Below, one piece after another: positions 1 to 10,508 of a stretch of 64,000 nt of DNA; the stretch's first letter is position 1; every line of letters begins with the position of its first letter. Location: assembly GCA_017303555.1 (NCBI GenBank), contig JAFLCN010000017.1:1-64000 (forward strand), in the 5' to 3' direction. The stretch comes from Planctomycetota bacterium. Lineage in GTDB: Bacteria; Planctomycetota; Phycisphaerae; Phycisphaerales; UBA1924. The translations under genes and the position numbers were made by a program. The notes beneath the pieces were generated by a model. That model ran no database searches. It was given only the letters and a program-made list of their open reading frames with translations, and was not told the DNA's origin.

Positions 1-24
1 AAATTCGGTCGCCGGAGCACCCAG

Positions 25-1341
25 ATGAGCCTGTTTTTACGCACATTCGGATTCGCGGCCCTCGGCTGCATGACCGCCGCTTCCTTCGGTCAGAGCCTTC
101 CCTATCCCGCCCATCCTCTCTTTACGAACCCGACGGCAAACGAGGTCCTTTGCCAGATGCCTCTCCAGGTATTCGACGACCGCAGCCTCTGGGCGACCAA
201 CCTCTGGCCCGGCGGGATCGTCCCGTACACCATGAACGCGAACGTCAACGCGACCAACGCCAACCGGCTCCGGATCGCCATGAACGAGCTCGAAACGGTG
301 TGCAACGTGTCGTATGTGCCGCGAGTTGCGCAGGCCAATTACATCATGGTGCAGGACAGCACGGGGAACAACTCGTTCGTCGGGCGGATCGGCGGGTCGC
401 AGACGGTCAACCTGGTGAGCTGGTCCAGCCGCTACGTCATCTGCCACGAGCTCATGCACGCGCTCGGCATCTTCCACGAGCAGCAGCGCTCGGACCGGGG
501 CACGTTTGTGGTTGTGAATCAGGCTAACATCCAATCTCAGTACTTCAACGCCAACTTTCCGGTGAACAACGCGACACCGCAGGGCACGTACGACTTCGAG
601 AGCATCATGCACTACGACGAGTGCTCGTTCTCGGTCTGCTGCCCGGCGGGCTCCTCGTGCGCCTGCCCCGCCAATTGCCGCGCGATCGATGCCTTGCCCG
701 CGTATTCGCAGTTTGCCACGTCGATGGGCAATCGCAGCTACATGAGCCAGGGCGACAAGGACGGATTGGTCAGCCGCTACGGCCCGCCGGTGGACGATGC
801 GTTCGCGCCGAACGCGACGCTCGCAACCGCAAAGCAGATTGCGCTCGGCACCTCGTACAACCTCAGGCTGCTCGCCACCAACGACTATTTCAAGGTGACG
901 CTTGGTGAATACCGCACCCTCACGGTGGGCGCGCAGGCCGACAACATCTGGGCGCAGAGCAACGCCAGCGTCCGAATCCTCTCCGCCGGGGGCGGACAGA
1001 TCGCGCTGGGCTTCTTTGTCTTGAACGGGGCCACCTACGAAGCAAATTTCTCGAAGGCGCTCGCGCCGGGAACTTATGTGATCCAGGTCACGCGCACGCA
1101 GCCCTGGGGCGGCAACTACGCGCTCAAGGTCTCTGGTTCGTGCGCCACATCCGACTTCAACAGCGATGATCTCGTCAACGACACCGACTTTGTCGTTTTC
1201 GCCCAGTCGTACGACCTGCTCGCGTGCTCCGACCCGGCCATGCCTTTGGGCTGCCCGGCAGACATCACCAAAGACGGCGTCGTTGACGACTCGGATTTCC
1301 TTTACTTCGTCGCGGCCTACGACACCCTGGTCTGCCCGTAA
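25..1341 (+). CDS. Secreted astacin-like (M12A) zinc metalloprotease with PPC-like and dockerin-like C-terminal regions
   Basis: A 438-aa exported zinc endopeptidase. An N-terminal signal peptide ends near residue 22 (AASFG then QSLPY). The astacin zinc motif HELMHALGIFHEQQRSDR starts at about residue 141, with three zinc-binding His and the catalytic Glu. The Met-turn SIMHY lies near residue 193 and is followed by a Cys-rich insert (CSFSVCC...CAC). Residues about 265-370 resemble a bacterial pre-peptidase C-terminal (PPC) beta domain. The last 60 residues hold two acidic segments (DFNSDDLVNDTDF and DITKDGVVDDSDF) like the dockerin-type repeats common on secreted planctomycete proteins; a calcium or cell-surface role is inferred. 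ATG start. The gene stands alone, with a long non-coding stretch after it. The family call is secure; the substrate is unknown. Confidence 0.9.
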   Translation: MSLFLRTFGFAALGCMTAASFGQSLPYPAHPLFTNPTANEVLCQMPLQVFDDRSLWATNLWPGGIVPYTMNANVNATNANRLRIAMNELETVCNVSYVPRVAQANYIMVQDSTGNNSFVGRIGGSQTVNLVSWSSRYVICHELMHALGIFHEQQRSDRGTFVVVNQANIQSQYFNANFPVNNATPQGTYDFESIMHYDECSFSVCCPAGSSCACPANCRAIDALPAYSQFATSMGNRSYMSQGDKDGLVSRYGPPVDDAFAPNATLATAKQIALGTSYNLRLLATNDYFKVTLGEYRTLTVGAQADNIWAQSNASVRILSAGGGQIALGFFVLNGATYEANFSKALAPGTYVIQVTRTQPWGGNYALKVSGSCATSDFNSDDLVNDTDFVVFAQSYDLLACSDPAMPLGCPADITKDGVVDDSDFLYFVAAYDTLVCP

Positions 1342-1780
1342 CAACGCCGCCCACCGCTCTTCATCCGCCAGATCGCACCAGCCCCCTGCCAGCTTGGCAG
1401 AGAATCTGTGCGTTTTGCGGTTCTGGCCCGCGTGCGGGGGCCAAAGGGGCGTTGGTAGGCTGTAGCGAGATTCCTGAGCGTGCATCCAAGTTGAAGCGAA
1501 CGGCACGCCCTGTGCAGACGATACAACCGATGCGGCTTGCCGCGATCCGCGATGGAGGCTTGGAAGGTCCCGTGAGGGTGTTCCGGGCCGAAAGAAGGGA
1601 TCAAAGGCAGGGGCGTTGCCGAGGATTCTTCAGGTTCTTTTTCTGTCCTATTCCCTTTGTTGACAGGCAGTAAGAGCTTTCGACCCAAGCCCTTCCCAAA
1701 CCGGCCAGAAGCCGGGGGGCCTTGCGGGGCGAAGATAATGGAAGGCGAAACCCCCAAAACGCCTTCCGGGAGTGCCAGAG
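1342..1780. other. Long intergenic region ahead of clpC
   Basis: No convincing gene is seen in these 439 bases. A short perfect inverted repeat (CTGCCA 1386-1391, TGGCAG 1395-1400) follows the astacin gene but has no T-tract, so it is not a good terminator. A TTGACA hexamer (1660-1665) and a GATAAT hexamer (1734-1739) occur on the plus strand but lie too far apart to form one promoter. No CIRCE-type heat-shock operator was found. The clpC promoter presumably lies in the second half. Confidence 0.5.
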
Positions 1781-4378
<2,598 letters not shown>

Positions 4379-4401
4379 GCCGGAGAATTGATTGAGATCT
4401 C

Positions 4402-4433
4402 AAAGGCCCCCGCCACACGCGGGGGCCTTTTTC
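4402..4433 (+). terminator. Rho-independent terminator of clpC
   Basis: A 12-bp perfect stem (AAAGGCCCCCGC 4402-4413 with GCGGGGGCCTTT 4419-4430) with a CACAC loop runs into a T-rich tail (TTTTTCTT). It starts 23 nt after the clpC stop codon. Confidence 0.9.
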
Positions 4434-4453
4434 TTGCTCAGCCGGATTCACTT

Positions 4454-4478
4454 TTGTACCGAGTTGTGTACATAGAAT
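4454..4478 (+). promoter_or_regulatory. Candidate YefM-type operator/promoter of the toxin-antitoxin pair
   Basis: TGTAC (4455-4459) and GTACA (4468-4472) form inverted arms 8 nt apart, the second inside a full TGTACA (4467-4472). TGTACA is the core half-site described for YefM-type antitoxin autoregulation. A TAGAAT -10-like hexamer (4473-4478) directly abuts the site; no good -35 is seen. The site lies 39 nt before the antitoxin ATG. Binding is inferred. Confidence 0.5.
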
Positions 4479-4511
4479 GGCTGCTGTCTTCACTTGCTTC
4501 AAGGATTTCCC

Positions 4512-4820
4512 ATGAAGCCGATCGCGATTCCGTTCTCTGAGTTTCGGCGCAATCTTGCGAAGTTCCTCGATCGCTGCGCGGTGCGGGGTGAGCGGCTGAC
4601 GGTGACGCGGCACGCCCGGTCGGATGTGGTTCTGCTCAGCCGCGCCGAGTGGGATGAAATCGCGGAAACGCTGCTCTTGCTGTCGGATAAGAAGCTGGTT
4701 TCTCAGATTGTGGATTCGCGTGATGACCTGAAACGCGGGCGCCACCGCCCCGCGTCGGAAGTCTTTGACGCCCTTACGAAGAGGAATTCGACCAAGGGTG
4801 CGACCAAGAAAGGGCGCTGA
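4512..4820 (+). CDS. Antitoxin of the Phd/YefM family
   Basis: A 102-aa antitoxin candidate. The N-terminus (MKPIAIPFSEFRRNLAKFLDR) has the Phd/YefM pattern of a short DNA-binding fold beginning with a strand and an EFR...L helix, followed by TVTRHARSDVVLLSRAEWDEI. This family neutralises the partner toxin and represses its own promoter with it. An in-frame TTG at 4494 exists, but AAGGA at 4501-4505 lies 6 nt before the ATG at 4512, so 4512 is preferred. The toxin gene begins at the next base after the stop codon, as expected for a co-translated pair. Confidence 0.8.
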   Translation: MKPIAIPFSEFRRNLAKFLDRCAVRGERLTVTRHARSDVVLLSRAEWDEIAETLLLLSDKKLVSQIVDSRDDLKRGRHRPASEVFDALTKRNSTKGATKKGR

Positions 4821-5153
4821 GTGGCCCGCTCACGCTACGAAGTTCGGATGACCGCATCGGCCGAGAAGATGCTGAAGGGACTTCAGCGAAAACGGGGCCG
4901 CCAAGCCATCGAAACGCTCCGATCGATCATCATGGATCTTGCGGATTCCCCACTGGAGAAAACGCAGCCTCTGACAGGCGCGCTCCGCGGCCTTCGAAGC
5001 CTGCACTCCGGTCGATTCCGCATCGTGGTCCGCGTCGTCGAGCGCACCGTGCAGGTCTTTGTGGTCGGAATCGGATGGCATTCCAGCGGAGACCGTGACG
5101 ACATCTATCAGGTACTCCAGCGTCTGGCTCGCTCCGGCCGTCTGGACAGTTGA
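4821..5153 (+). CDS. RelE/ParE-superfamily toxin
   Basis: A 110-aa basic protein. A KMLKGLQRKRGRQAIETLRSI helical part is followed by the strand core PLTGALRGLRSLHSGRFRIVVRV and a YQVLQRLARSG tail; this LxG...LR...RFRIVV pattern is typical of RelE/ParE toxins, which act either as ribosome-dependent mRNA endonucleases (RelE) or on gyrase (ParE). Sequence alone does not decide between them, but pairing with a Phd/YefM antitoxin favours the RelE/YoeB side. The GTG start at 4821 directly follows the antitoxin TGA, implying translational coupling. Confidence 0.78.
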   Translation: MARSRYEVRMTASAEKMLKGLQRKRGRQAIETLRSIIMDLADSPLEKTQPLTGALRGLRSLHSGRFRIVVRVVERTVQVFVVGIGWHSSGDRDDIYQVLQRLARSGRLDS

Positions 5154-5192
5154 TCCGCGGCCATTTGCCACCCGCCCCACTATTCTCCTTCT

Positions 5193-6137
5193 GTGGCAAA
5201 GCCCCTCGTCATTCAAACGGAAGACCTCGACGCTGCTCCCGCGGCATGGCTCTCGGAACGTTGCGAGCTCGTCCGCTGTGGAGCCGGCGACAAGGGCTTC
5301 GATCTGCTGCTCGCTTCGGCGGAAGGCATGGTCGTCCGAACCTACACGAAGGTCGATGGAGCGATGCTGGCGAAGGCACCCAAGCTGAAGGTGATTGGGC
5401 GAGCAGGGGTTGGGCTGGACAATATTGACTTGGAAGCCTGCCGCGGCAGAGGGGTGCGGGTGGTCAGCACGCCCGACGCGAACACGCAGGCGGTTGTGGA
5501 GTTTGTGTGGGCTCTCATCTTCGATGCGCTGCGGCCCCGGCTTTTTCTGAGCGAGGCGCTCGAGAAGGCCCACTGGGCCGAGGTGCGGCGCGAACTGCGG
5601 GCGGAGAAGCAGATCAACGAACTGACGCTGGGTGTGTACGGGCTTGGTCGCATCGGCAAGCGGATGGCAGCCGTCGGCGCGGCGCTTGGCATGCGGGTGA
5701 TCTACAACGATCTTCTCGACATCCCGGTCGATCTGCGGCACGGGGCGACGCCGGTTTCGCGCGACGAGCTGCTGGCGAGCGCGGACATTCTCACGATCCA
5801 CGTCGATGGACGAGCGTCGAATCGGAACCTGATCGAAGGCGCGGCGTTTGCGCGCATGAAGCCCGATGTGATTTTGGTGAATGCCGCCCGGGGCTTCTTG
5901 ATGGATAATCGCGCGTGTGCCGCGTTTTTCGGGGCGCATCCGGAAGCGATGGCGCTGCTCGACGTGCACGAGCCCGAGCCGTTCGGATCGAACTATCCGC
6001 TGCTGGGGATGGAGAATGTGCATTTGTCGCCGCATCTTGCCGCGGCAACGGACAAGGCTCAGGAAAACATGTCGTGGGTGGTGCGGGATGTCTGGCGGGT
6101 ATTGAACGGCGAAACGCCGGAGCACGAAGCTCGGTAG
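5193..6137 (+). CDS. D-isomer-specific 2-hydroxyacid dehydrogenase (phosphoglycerate dehydrogenase-like)
   Basis: A 314-aa NAD-dependent dehydrogenase. The N-terminal substrate domain carries GRAGVGLDNID. The Rossmann glycine motif GLGRIGKRM marks the cofactor domain, and the family catalytic trio is visible: Arg in VNAARG, Glu in LDVHEPEP and His in LSPHLAAAT. It resembles SerA without the ACT regulatory domain, so 3-phosphoglycerate or glyoxylate/hydroxypyruvate are possible substrates; the context does not decide. The start is GTG at 5193, with no ATG nearby and no clear Shine-Dalgarno. It lies 39 nt after the toxin gene but is probably unrelated to it. Confidence 0.85.
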   Translation: MAKPLVIQTEDLDAAPAAWLSERCELVRCGAGDKGFDLLLASAEGMVVRTYTKVDGAMLAKAPKLKVIGRAGVGLDNIDLEACRGRGVRVVSTPDANTQAVVEFVWALIFDALRPRLFLSEALEKAHWAEVRRELRAEKQINELTLGVYGLGRIGKRMAAVGAALGMRVIYNDLLDIPVDLRHGATPVSRDELLASADILTIHVDGRASNRNLIEGAAFARMKPDVILVNAARGFLMDNRACAAFFGAHPEAMALLDVHEPEPFGSNYPLLGMENVHLSPHLAAATDKAQENMSWVVRDVWRVLNGETPEHEAR

Positions 6138-6149
6138 AGCGAAAGACGT

Positions 6150-6185
6150 ACGCGGAGTTCGCGGAGAGGGCGGAGTCGCGCGGAG
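6150..6185 (+). repeat. 36-bp repeat, left copy of an inverted pair
   Basis: The sequence begins ACGCGGAGTTCGCGGAG and ends GTCGCGCGGAG. It matches the reverse complement of 6309-6344 at 31 of 36 positions. The CGCGGAG units resemble short interspersed repeats seen between genes in many GC-rich genomes. A purine-only GA tract (6182-6227) follows it. Confidence 0.7.
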
Positions 6186-6308
6186 AAGAGCAGAGGGAGA
6201 GAGAAAAGAGAGGCAGAGGGAGAGAGACATGCCGATGGGCACTGCTCTGATCACGGCGGATGCTTTGTGATGGGGCGCGCGTTTCCTGTGCGGATGCCAA
6301 CGTTTCCC

Positions 6309-6344
6309 CTCCGCGCGCCTCCGCACACTCTGCGACCTCCGCGT
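6309..6344 (-). repeat. 36-bp repeat, right copy of an inverted pair
   Basis: Reverse complement of the copy at 6150-6185 with five mismatches. It ends 35 bases before the start of the ABC permease gene, so in a read-through transcript the two arms could pair into a long imperfect hairpin enclosing about 120 nt. Confidence 0.7.
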
Positions 6345-6379
6345 TCTCTCTGTTCGGCGTTTCCGCTACACTCGCCACC

Positions 6380-8116
6380 ATGCGATTCCGTCGGCAGGCC
6401 TGGCATTACTCGCTGCTCATCTTCACGCTCGGCGTGATGGGCATGCTGCTGGTCTATCCGATTTTTCTGACGATCCAGGGCGCGTTCGAGAAGGTGCAGG
6501 GCGACGGGCTCGGCCGGGGCTTCTCGAACTTCACGCTCGATCATTTCCGGTTGCTCTTCGAGAACCCGATGTTCTTCCGGTCGCTGGGGAACTCGGCCCT
6601 GCTGGCGGTCGCGACCACGACTGTGGCGACGATCATCGCGCTGCCTTTGGCGCTGCTGGCGGCGCAGTACAAATTCCCGGGGAAGACCTTCTTCAACGCG
6701 GCGGTGCTTGTGCCGATGATCCTGCCTCCGTTTGTCGGAGCGATCGGAGTTCGGGCGATTCTGGGGCGGGAGGGCGCGTTCAACGCGCTGTTCGGAACGC
6801 ATTTCGACATTCTGGGCTCGGCCAAAGTGTGGGGCGTTGTCGGCGTACAGGCGCTTTCGCTCTATCCGATTATCTTTCTGAATACGACGGCGGCGCTCGC
6901 GAATCTGGATCCCGCGCTTGATGAGGCGGCGGAGAACCTGGGCGCGGGCTGGTGGAGGCGGTTCTTCAAGATCACCTTGCCTCTGGTGAGGCCGGGCATC
7001 TTTGCGGGCGCGACGATCGTCTTCATCTGGGCGTTTACCGAACTGGGTACGCCACTGATGTTCGACTTCTACAACGTCACGAGCGTGCAGATCTTTTACG
7101 GGCTGAAACAGGTCGAGACCAGCGCAGAGCCGTATGCGCTCACGCTTGTGCTGCTGGCGACGGCTGTCGTGATGTATGTGCTGGGTAAGTACTTTTTCGG
7201 CCGCGCGGGGCACGCGATGTATGCGAAGGCGAGCCGTGCGGGTGGCGAGATCGAGCTGAAAGGGATTGCGGGCTGGGCGGCATCCGGCGCGTTCTTGCTT
7301 GTGTTCCTGCTCGCGATCCTGCCGCACGTGGGTGTGGTGCTGACGAGCTTCACGGTGCCGGGGCAGTGGTACAACTCGGTCCTCCCCACTGCGTGGACGA
7401 CCAACCACTACCAGGAAGCACTGACGGCACGGGACAGCTTCGGCGCGATCGTGAACAGCCTGAAACTCTCGACTGCCGCGATGCTGATCAGCATGGGGGC
7501 GGGTGTGGTGATCGCCTACTTGATCGTTCGAACCACGATCAAGGGCCGTGCGCTGCTGGACGCGCTGTGCATGCTGCCGCTCGCGGTTCCGGGGCTGGTC
7601 ATGGCCTTCGGCTATGTCGCTATGAGCCTGCGCTGGCCGTTCGGCAAGGAAGGCCCGCTCGGCGATTTCGTCAGCGTGCTCGCGGCGAATCCGAACCCCG
7701 TTCCGCTGCTCATTGCGGCGTACGCGATCCGGCGACTTCCGTACATCGTGCGTTCCACCGTCGCCGGTCTCGAGCAGACCAGCGGCGAACTGGAAGAAGC
7801 CGCAATGAATCTCGGCGCTTCGCGCCTCACGGCGGTCCGGCGCGTCATCATCCCGCTCATCATGGCCAACCTGATCGCGGGCGGCATGCTGGTCTTCAGC
7901 TTCTCGATGCTGGAAGTGTCCGACTCGATGCTGCTGGCGCAGCAGAAGCATCAGTATCCGTTGACGAAAGCCATCTTCGCATTCACCGAGCGGCTCGGCG
8001 ATGGCGTTTACATCGCCAGCGCGATGGGTGTCTGGGGGATGGCGCTGCTCACAGTCACGCTCTTCTCGGCGTCGATCTTGCTGGGCAAGAAGCTCGGATC
8101 GATCTTCAGGGTGTGA
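6380..8116 (+). CDS. Two-domain ABC transporter permease (iron(III)/thiamine type)
   Basis: A 578-aa inner-membrane protein with about twelve hydrophobic segments in two repeats. Each repeat has the EAA loop that contacts the ATPase: EAAENLGAGWWRRFFKITLP near residue 185 and EEAAMNLGASRLTAVRRVII near residue 475. This duplicated architecture is typical of FbpB- and ThiP-like permeases for ferric iron, thiamine or similar substrates. The ATG at 6380 (MRFRRQAWHYS) is preferred over upstream in-frame codons because the added 40 residues are repeat-derived and unlike a membrane protein. No Shine-Dalgarno is evident. No ATPase or binding-protein gene adjoins it here, so its partners must be encoded elsewhere or beyond this cluster. 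Confidence 0.88.
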   Translation: MRFRRQAWHYSLLIFTLGVMGMLLVYPIFLTIQGAFEKVQGDGLGRGFSNFTLDHFRLLFENPMFFRSLGNSALLAVATTTVATIIALPLALLAAQYKFPGKTFFNAAVLVPMILPPFVGAIGVRAILGREGAFNALFGTHFDILGSAKVWGVVGVQALSLYPIIFLNTTAALANLDPALDEAAENLGAGWWRRFFKITLPLVRPGIFAGATIVFIWAFTELGTPLMFDFYNVTSVQIFYGLKQVETSAEPYALTLVLLATAVVMYVLGKYFFGRAGHAMYAKASRAGGEIELKGIAGWAASGAFLLVFLLAILPHVGVVLTSFTVPGQWYNSVLPTAWTTNHYQEALTARDSFGAIVNSLKLSTAAMLISMGAGVVIAYLIVRTTIKGRALLDALCMLPLAVPGLVMAFGYVAMSLRWPFGKEGPLGDFVSVLAANPNPVPLLIAAYAIRRLPYIVRSTVAGLEQTSGELEEAAMNLGASRLTAVRRVIIPLIMANLIAGGMLVFSFSMLEVSDSMLLAQQKHQYPLTKAIFAFTERLGDGVYIASAMGVWGMALLTVTLFSASILLGKKLGSIFRV

Positions 8117-8125
8117 AAGATCCGC

Positions 8126-8974
8126 CTATCGGTCTCGACCAAGTACTCCAAACTCAGTTTGGTAGACCGGGGGACCTTTGGCGTCGGCGGGAATAGGCCC
8201 GGTCGATCCGTAGCCCCAAGAATGGGTCACTCCGGGGAGCAACTTGGCCATATTCTCGAGCGAAGCGCTTTGATCGGCCCAGAGAATTGCTGTTTGAACG
8301 CCACTGGAGCAACAGCCATGCACACCTTCCGGATGACCGGGAATGGTGTAGACAATTGTTTGCCACAACATGCCCTTTGCTGAAGGGAAAGCGACAGAAG
8401 ACAACGTTTGCGCGTGCCACTGAGTTGGTCCGATCTGGCGATCGCGAGTCCAGAAATCTGGATCAGCGTAAAAGACGTCGGCGAGCTTAAAGTCAGAAAT
8501 GAGGGCGGTGGTACCCGAGTGTAGATGCGCCTTGAACATTCTCTTCGGCGCGCCGGTCGCTCGAACCAGCGTTGTCGGGACAACCGGATCGAACGCCAAG
8601 TGAAACATGCCTGCATTTGAGAACCAGGAGCCAGACAGCGTTTCGCCGCGATAAGCGATCTGGAGTTCGGGGATATTGAGCTGCCGATTCACAAAAACCG
8701 GCGGAAAGATCACGGGCGGGAAGTCCTTGAAGTCGCCAGCGTATGCGACCACAAGCGAGCCAAGCTGTCGGATCTTGACTAGGTCCGACAGGTCGCGAGC
8801 GGACTGCCGAGTTCGCACCAAGCCGGGAACTGCAAGAGCAATTAAGACAGCGATGACGCCCAGAACGACGAGGACCTCAATTAGGGTGAAGGCCCGAGCC
8901 TTGCCGCAGCTTCCGACAGGGCCAGGTTTCGACCACTTGACACATAGACGGCCGGACCTTACTCTGCCTTGCAT
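8126..8974 (-). CDS. Type II pseudopilin-like protein (prepilin N-terminal domain)
   Basis: About 282 aa from the ATG at 8974. A basic leader (GKARA) precedes FTLIEVLVVLGVIAVLIAL, the class III signal and hydrophobic helix of type IV pilins and general-secretion pseudopilins; cleavage would fall before Phe. The family Glu at +5 is present. The remainder is a soluble globular region of unknown role. Planctomycetes carry many such proteins, often outside secretion operons. The start is uncertain: an ATG at 9031 is also in frame but would overlap the divergent gene. The gene converges on the ABC permease with a 9-nt gap and is divergent from the Cys-rich secreted protein. Confidence 0.75.
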   Translation of the reverse strand: MQGRVRSGRLCVKWSKPGPVGSCGKARAFTLIEVLVVLGVIAVLIALAVPGLVRTRQSARDLSDLVKIRQLGSLVVAYAGDFKDFPPVIFPPVFVNRQLNIPELQIAYRGETLSGSWFSNAGMFHLAFDPVVPTTLVRATGAPKRMFKAHLHSGTTALISDFKLADVFYADPDFWTRDRQIGPTQWHAQTLSSVAFPSAKGMLWQTIVYTIPGHPEGVHGCCSSGVQTAILWADQSASLENMAKLLPGVTHSWGYGSTGPIPADAKGPPVYQTEFGVLGRDR

Positions 8975-9022
8975 AGACAACGTTTGGTGCAATACACGTC
9001 CACACTTTCTCGGGAGGTTTCT

Positions 9023-9403
9023 ATGGGTCATCTGAATCGATTCCTTTTGGCATCCTCCGCCACCATTCTAGCGGCCGCATTCGTGCTTGCGGATGAGTAT
9101 TCTGATCCGCCGGGCGGCTGCGAGGAAGACCCGCCGTGCTACGATATCACAAGCGGCGACGAACAAACCGGGGGGACATGTAAGCACCGCTATTGTGCCG
9201 CCCCCTATTCACCGACCCGTGCCGTGTCGGGCAAAGAGTTTCTCACGACGATCGTTGCCCATTCGGGCGTGAGTTGTCATGTGCAGATCGGAACGTGGGA
9301 CAGCGTCAACAAAGTTTGTGTTTCGCTTCTCGCGCCTACGTCCGTCAGCATGGACTTGATGCAAGGTGATCAGGGATGTCCCGCGCGATGCGCAGAAATG
9401 TAA
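9023..9403 (+). CDS. Small Cys-rich secreted protein, unknown function
   Basis: A 126-aa protein with a signal peptide (MGHLNRFLLASSATILAAAFVLA) and eight cysteines in a mature part of about 103 residues, consistent with disulfides outside the cytoplasm. It is not recognised as any family. GGGAGG at 9012-9017 sits 5 nt before the ATG at 9023, which excludes the in-frame ATG at 8969. The next gene starts inside its 3' end, so the two are probably translated together. Confidence 0.7.
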   Translation: MGHLNRFLLASSATILAAAFVLADEYSDPPGGCEEDPPCYDITSGDEQTGGTCKHRYCAAPYSPTRAVSGKEFLTTIVAHSGVSCHVQIGTWDSVNKVCVSLLAPTSVSMDLMQGDQGCPARCAEM

Positions 9404-10500
9404 ACATCTGTTTCCAAGTTCTTTTTGCTCTGCTGACCCAATCCGTTCTGGCGGTTCGATTGTGCCAAGCCCACAACGAGACCGTCCCATCGGAGGTGGA
9501 CACGCAGGCTGTGGTGGCTTTGCTCGAAAAGTCCTATGGAGAGATGACGCAACCCAGCCGCACCGTGATCGAGATCCACTGGGTCGTATCGTTTCGGGAA
9601 GATTTTTCGGCTTTGGCGACCCGCAGTGAGCTTCCGCAGTTCGGGCACGCGACGGACGAGATCGAACGAGAGAATGGCGTTAGCTGGATTCGCTACGACG
9701 GCGACTGGCGCCGGGAATCGCAACCTGCAGGAAAAACCAGAGGTCCGGCCTCGCTGATCACGAGCGTCAGCATTTGTTCTGCGGACTTCGTCATCGATTC
9801 ACGGAGCCTGCGGGCCCCACTGGTAACACTTCAATACCAAACCGACGATCGGATAGGAAAGCGAGGGCTGTCCGCCAACTCGGTCATGAACACGGGTCTT
9901 GTGGCACGTGCTTTGAGAGAAGACATTCGGCGAGGCGTGCGATTCATAGTTGAATCGCGCCATTCAGATATTTCTGTTCGGTCGGTGGACCCCGGCGATC
10001 TTGATGTTGTGATTGATGCACGCACCGGAACGATCCAAAGACTTTCCACGCGGATGTCCGAGGATGTTTATCTCGATGCAACATACTCGGGCTCGCTTGC
10101 TGGAAGCACGTATCCGGCTCCCCAGCCCGCTGAGATGCTGCTCCAACTTCGCAGTCGTGCCAGTTCTGGAGCGATTACCTGTTCTCGGTTTCGATTTCTC
10201 CGCGCCACTATTGCGGAAGAGCAGCCAGGACGTTTTGACTGGTCCGAAATCTCACCGCTTGCTCATTGGCAGGGGTCTGAATCAGTTTTCGGAAAGGATG
10301 GCGCGGTTGATGCTGGAGCGAGCGCTCGACTCGCTTCGCATAGCGCTGAGGTGGCGAAGCCGACCCGGGAGAACTTTGAGTACTCCTTGAACCAGCCGCC
10401 GAGACTGATCGACCACTCGATCAATTGGCGAGCTTGGATTTTGTCGCTCGGAATTTCGCTCTTGGCAACTGCTGGGTTGATTGCGTGGCGACGACGGTAA
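9376..10500 (+). CDS. Exported protein with C-terminal membrane anchor, unknown function
   Basis: A 374-aa protein with a basic N-terminus and signal-like hydrophobic stretch (residues about 8-27), a soluble domain of about 315 residues, and one C-terminal membrane helix (WILSLGISLLATAGLIAW) ending in RRR, so the bulk should face outward. No family is recognised. AAGGTGAT (9362-9369) lies 6 nt before the ATG at 9376, and the first 28 nt overlap the Cys-rich protein gene, a sign of coupling. It stops 8 nt from the convergent mannosyltransferase gene. Confidence 0.6.
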   Translation: MSRAMRRNVNICFQVLFALLTQSVLAVRLCQAHNETVPSEVDTQAVVALLEKSYGEMTQPSRTVIEIHWVVSFREDFSALATRSELPQFGHATDEIERENGVSWIRYDGDWRRESQPAGKTRGPASLITSVSICSADFVIDSRSLRAPLVTLQYQTDDRIGKRGLSANSVMNTGLVARALREDIRRGVRFIVESRHSDISVRSVDPGDLDVVIDARTGTIQRLSTRMSEDVYLDATYSGSLAGSTYPAPQPAEMLLQLRSRASSGAITCSRFRFLRATIAEEQPGRFDWSEISPLAHWQGSESVFGKDGAVDAGASARLASHSAEVAKPTRENFEYSLNQPPRLIDHSINWRAWILSLGISLLATAGLIAWRRR

Positions 10501-10508
10501 GTGCGTAT

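Noticed and set aside
1660..1739. TTGACA and GATAAT as a clpC promoter
   Set aside because: The two hexamers are 68 nt apart, far from the 16-18 nt needed.
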